Assembly: GCA_029204225.1 (NCBI GenBank)
Contig: CM055097.1
Location: 29,727,785-29,791,784, forward strand
Source of the DNA: Diphasiastrum complanatum
Taxonomy: Eukaryota > Streptophyta > Lycopodiopsida > Lycopodiales > Lycopodiaceae
DNA length: 64,000 bases
Direction: 5' to 3'
In this document: positions 62,831 through 64,000 of the stretch, in pieces
Numbering within the stretch: the first letter of the stretch is position 1
Layout of the letters: the number at the start of each line of letters is the position of its first letter
Made by a program: the position numbers and the translations under genes
The notes under the pieces: model-generated
Databases searched by the model: none
What the model was told of the DNA's origin: nothing
Seen by the model: only the letters and a program-made list of their open reading frames with translations

Positions 62831-63552
62831 GAATCTCGACACTAACTTCTTTATGCATATGCCCACATGACTTTACTTGCGCACAATTATCCCTTATTGT
62901 AGTCACATCAAATGTCAAAATTGCTTAGGCACAGTTAAATGTGATTCATGAGAAGTCGAAATATTTCCTCCCAGTAGCTGGGACATTCAAAATTCAAAAA
63001 AGAAGTGGAATGGCATTTCATAACTCTAGGTGTGTACCATCTCCATCTCCAAGGTCGAACAACTGTTTAGCGCCATATCCAGCTCCGTTATTTTCACCAC
63101 GCACACACACGAACACACACACACACACACACACACAATATTTGTGTTTGTATTTTATATCAAGAGTAATATTATTGCTTGTTGATTTTCAGATCTTTTC
63201 ATGATGGCCCAAATTAGAGTTCGTCCACCAATAATCCAATCTTCAAAAAGTTGACATGATGAACCACATGTTCTATTTCACAAAGGGATGCAAGGGACAG
63301 AAGCTCATAGAGCTTTTTCTCTTGACAACAGAGACTGCAAACAAAGGGTCATGTGTTAACTTTTAATCTTTTTGAATTTAGTAAATTTTTTAGTTCCAAT
63401 TTTTGAGAATCTAATATTTTCAATAATTATTGTTTCAAATCTGGGATTTGGTTGACAAACTTTTTGACGAATGGGACAAGTTTGAGATTAAGGGACAAAT
63501 TCTGAAAGGGGTGTCCTCTTCAAAGAAGAAAACAACTGATCCTGCTGCAAAA
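62831..63552. other. No gene; short (CA)n repeat
   Basis: A (CA)n run lies at 63,101-63,137. An ORF at 63,430-63,612 runs into repeat Y and is not credible. Confidence 0.6.
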
Positions 63553-64000
63553 CAACCAAAAGGACACCTGTGGAGCAAAACCATGGCCACCCAACCAATA
63601 GGAAATGGCTAGTCAATATCCTAACCACTTCACCCCCATGCCCTGGTGAATGAATGCAAGAGAGGAAAAAACCTAGCTCAAGAATTTAAAATTTCAATAG
63701 GGAGATGGGGAGTTTCCATGGTAAGTATTCTCTCCAAGAGGAGAGAATATTTCTCTTAGGATCCCCATGCAGCCTATAATAAGCTATTGACCTCCTATTC
63801 TTGCATTATAGCAGTCAAACACCATGCAAGTGCTCCTATATCCAATTTTAGGTCTGGGCCCTCATATGATTATTAATGATCTTTACAGGCCAAGCCTAGA
63901 ATGGCGAGGCATAACCAATAACCATATACATTGGAGTGACCAACTATTCATGTCAAGAATTACTCCAAATTCCACATACTGGACATGGACGTAACATTCT
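63553..64000. repeat. Dispersed repeat Y, copy 2 (cut by window end)
   Basis: Collinear with 28,637-29,085 with moderate divergence (see that entry). Confidence 0.7.

Overview
The window is nuclear DNA of a flowering plant. The evidence is an intron-rich plant-specific clock-regulator gene, Ty1/copia and Ty3/gypsy LTR retrotransposons primed by initiator-Met tRNA, long (GA)n microsatellites and a tRNA-derived retroposon. I cannot name the species from sequence alone.

Layout. Positions 1-4,400 hold no convincing gene, but contain small tandem duplications, a (TG)n(AG)n microsatellite and an 87-bp tRNA-like retroposon with perfect 15-bp target-site duplications. Positions 4,478-12,440 (minus strand) hold the one intact host gene: a TIME FOR COFFEE (TIC) homologue. 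I resolved it into 15 coding exons whose splice phases all agree, giving a 1,838-residue protein. A CT-rich probable 5' leader and promoter follows to about 13,500. A broken fragment of a UBP12/UBP13-type MATH domain lies at 14,823-15,293.

From about 16 kb onward the window is a retrotransposon graveyard. Element F (gypsy-like, plus, about 16,158-25,214) carries two consecutive gag capsid-like domains, and its second one is interrupted by element A (copia, plus, 17,100-23,163; 655-bp LTRs; short target duplication). Element D (copia, minus, 30,548-35,692; 826-bp LTRs; 5-bp target duplication GTACA) is structurally complete, but lacks reverse transcriptase. Element E (gypsy gag-protease only, minus) lies between about 950-bp direct repeats at 36,957-37,910 and 42,767-43,717. 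Element B (44,330-46,830, minus) is a truncated relative of A that keeps integrase. Gypsy fragments H and G (47,105-50,082, minus) abut element C (copia, plus, 50,095-about 53,441), a relative of D that keeps the reverse transcriptase YVDD box and RNase H. Positions 59-63 kb hold further copia fragments in both orientations.

Taken together, A and D look like non-autonomous elements. Both keep LTRs, primer site, polypurine tract and gag, but their pol region has become long ORFs without catalytic motifs. B and C are the sort of pol-bearing relatives that could have moved them in trans (inference). The most unusual structures outside genes are a seven-unit, about 70-bp-period hairpin array (56,362-56,791), a dense irregular array of an ATTACTCGCC motif (53,805-54,595) and a duplicated splice acceptor inside TIC.
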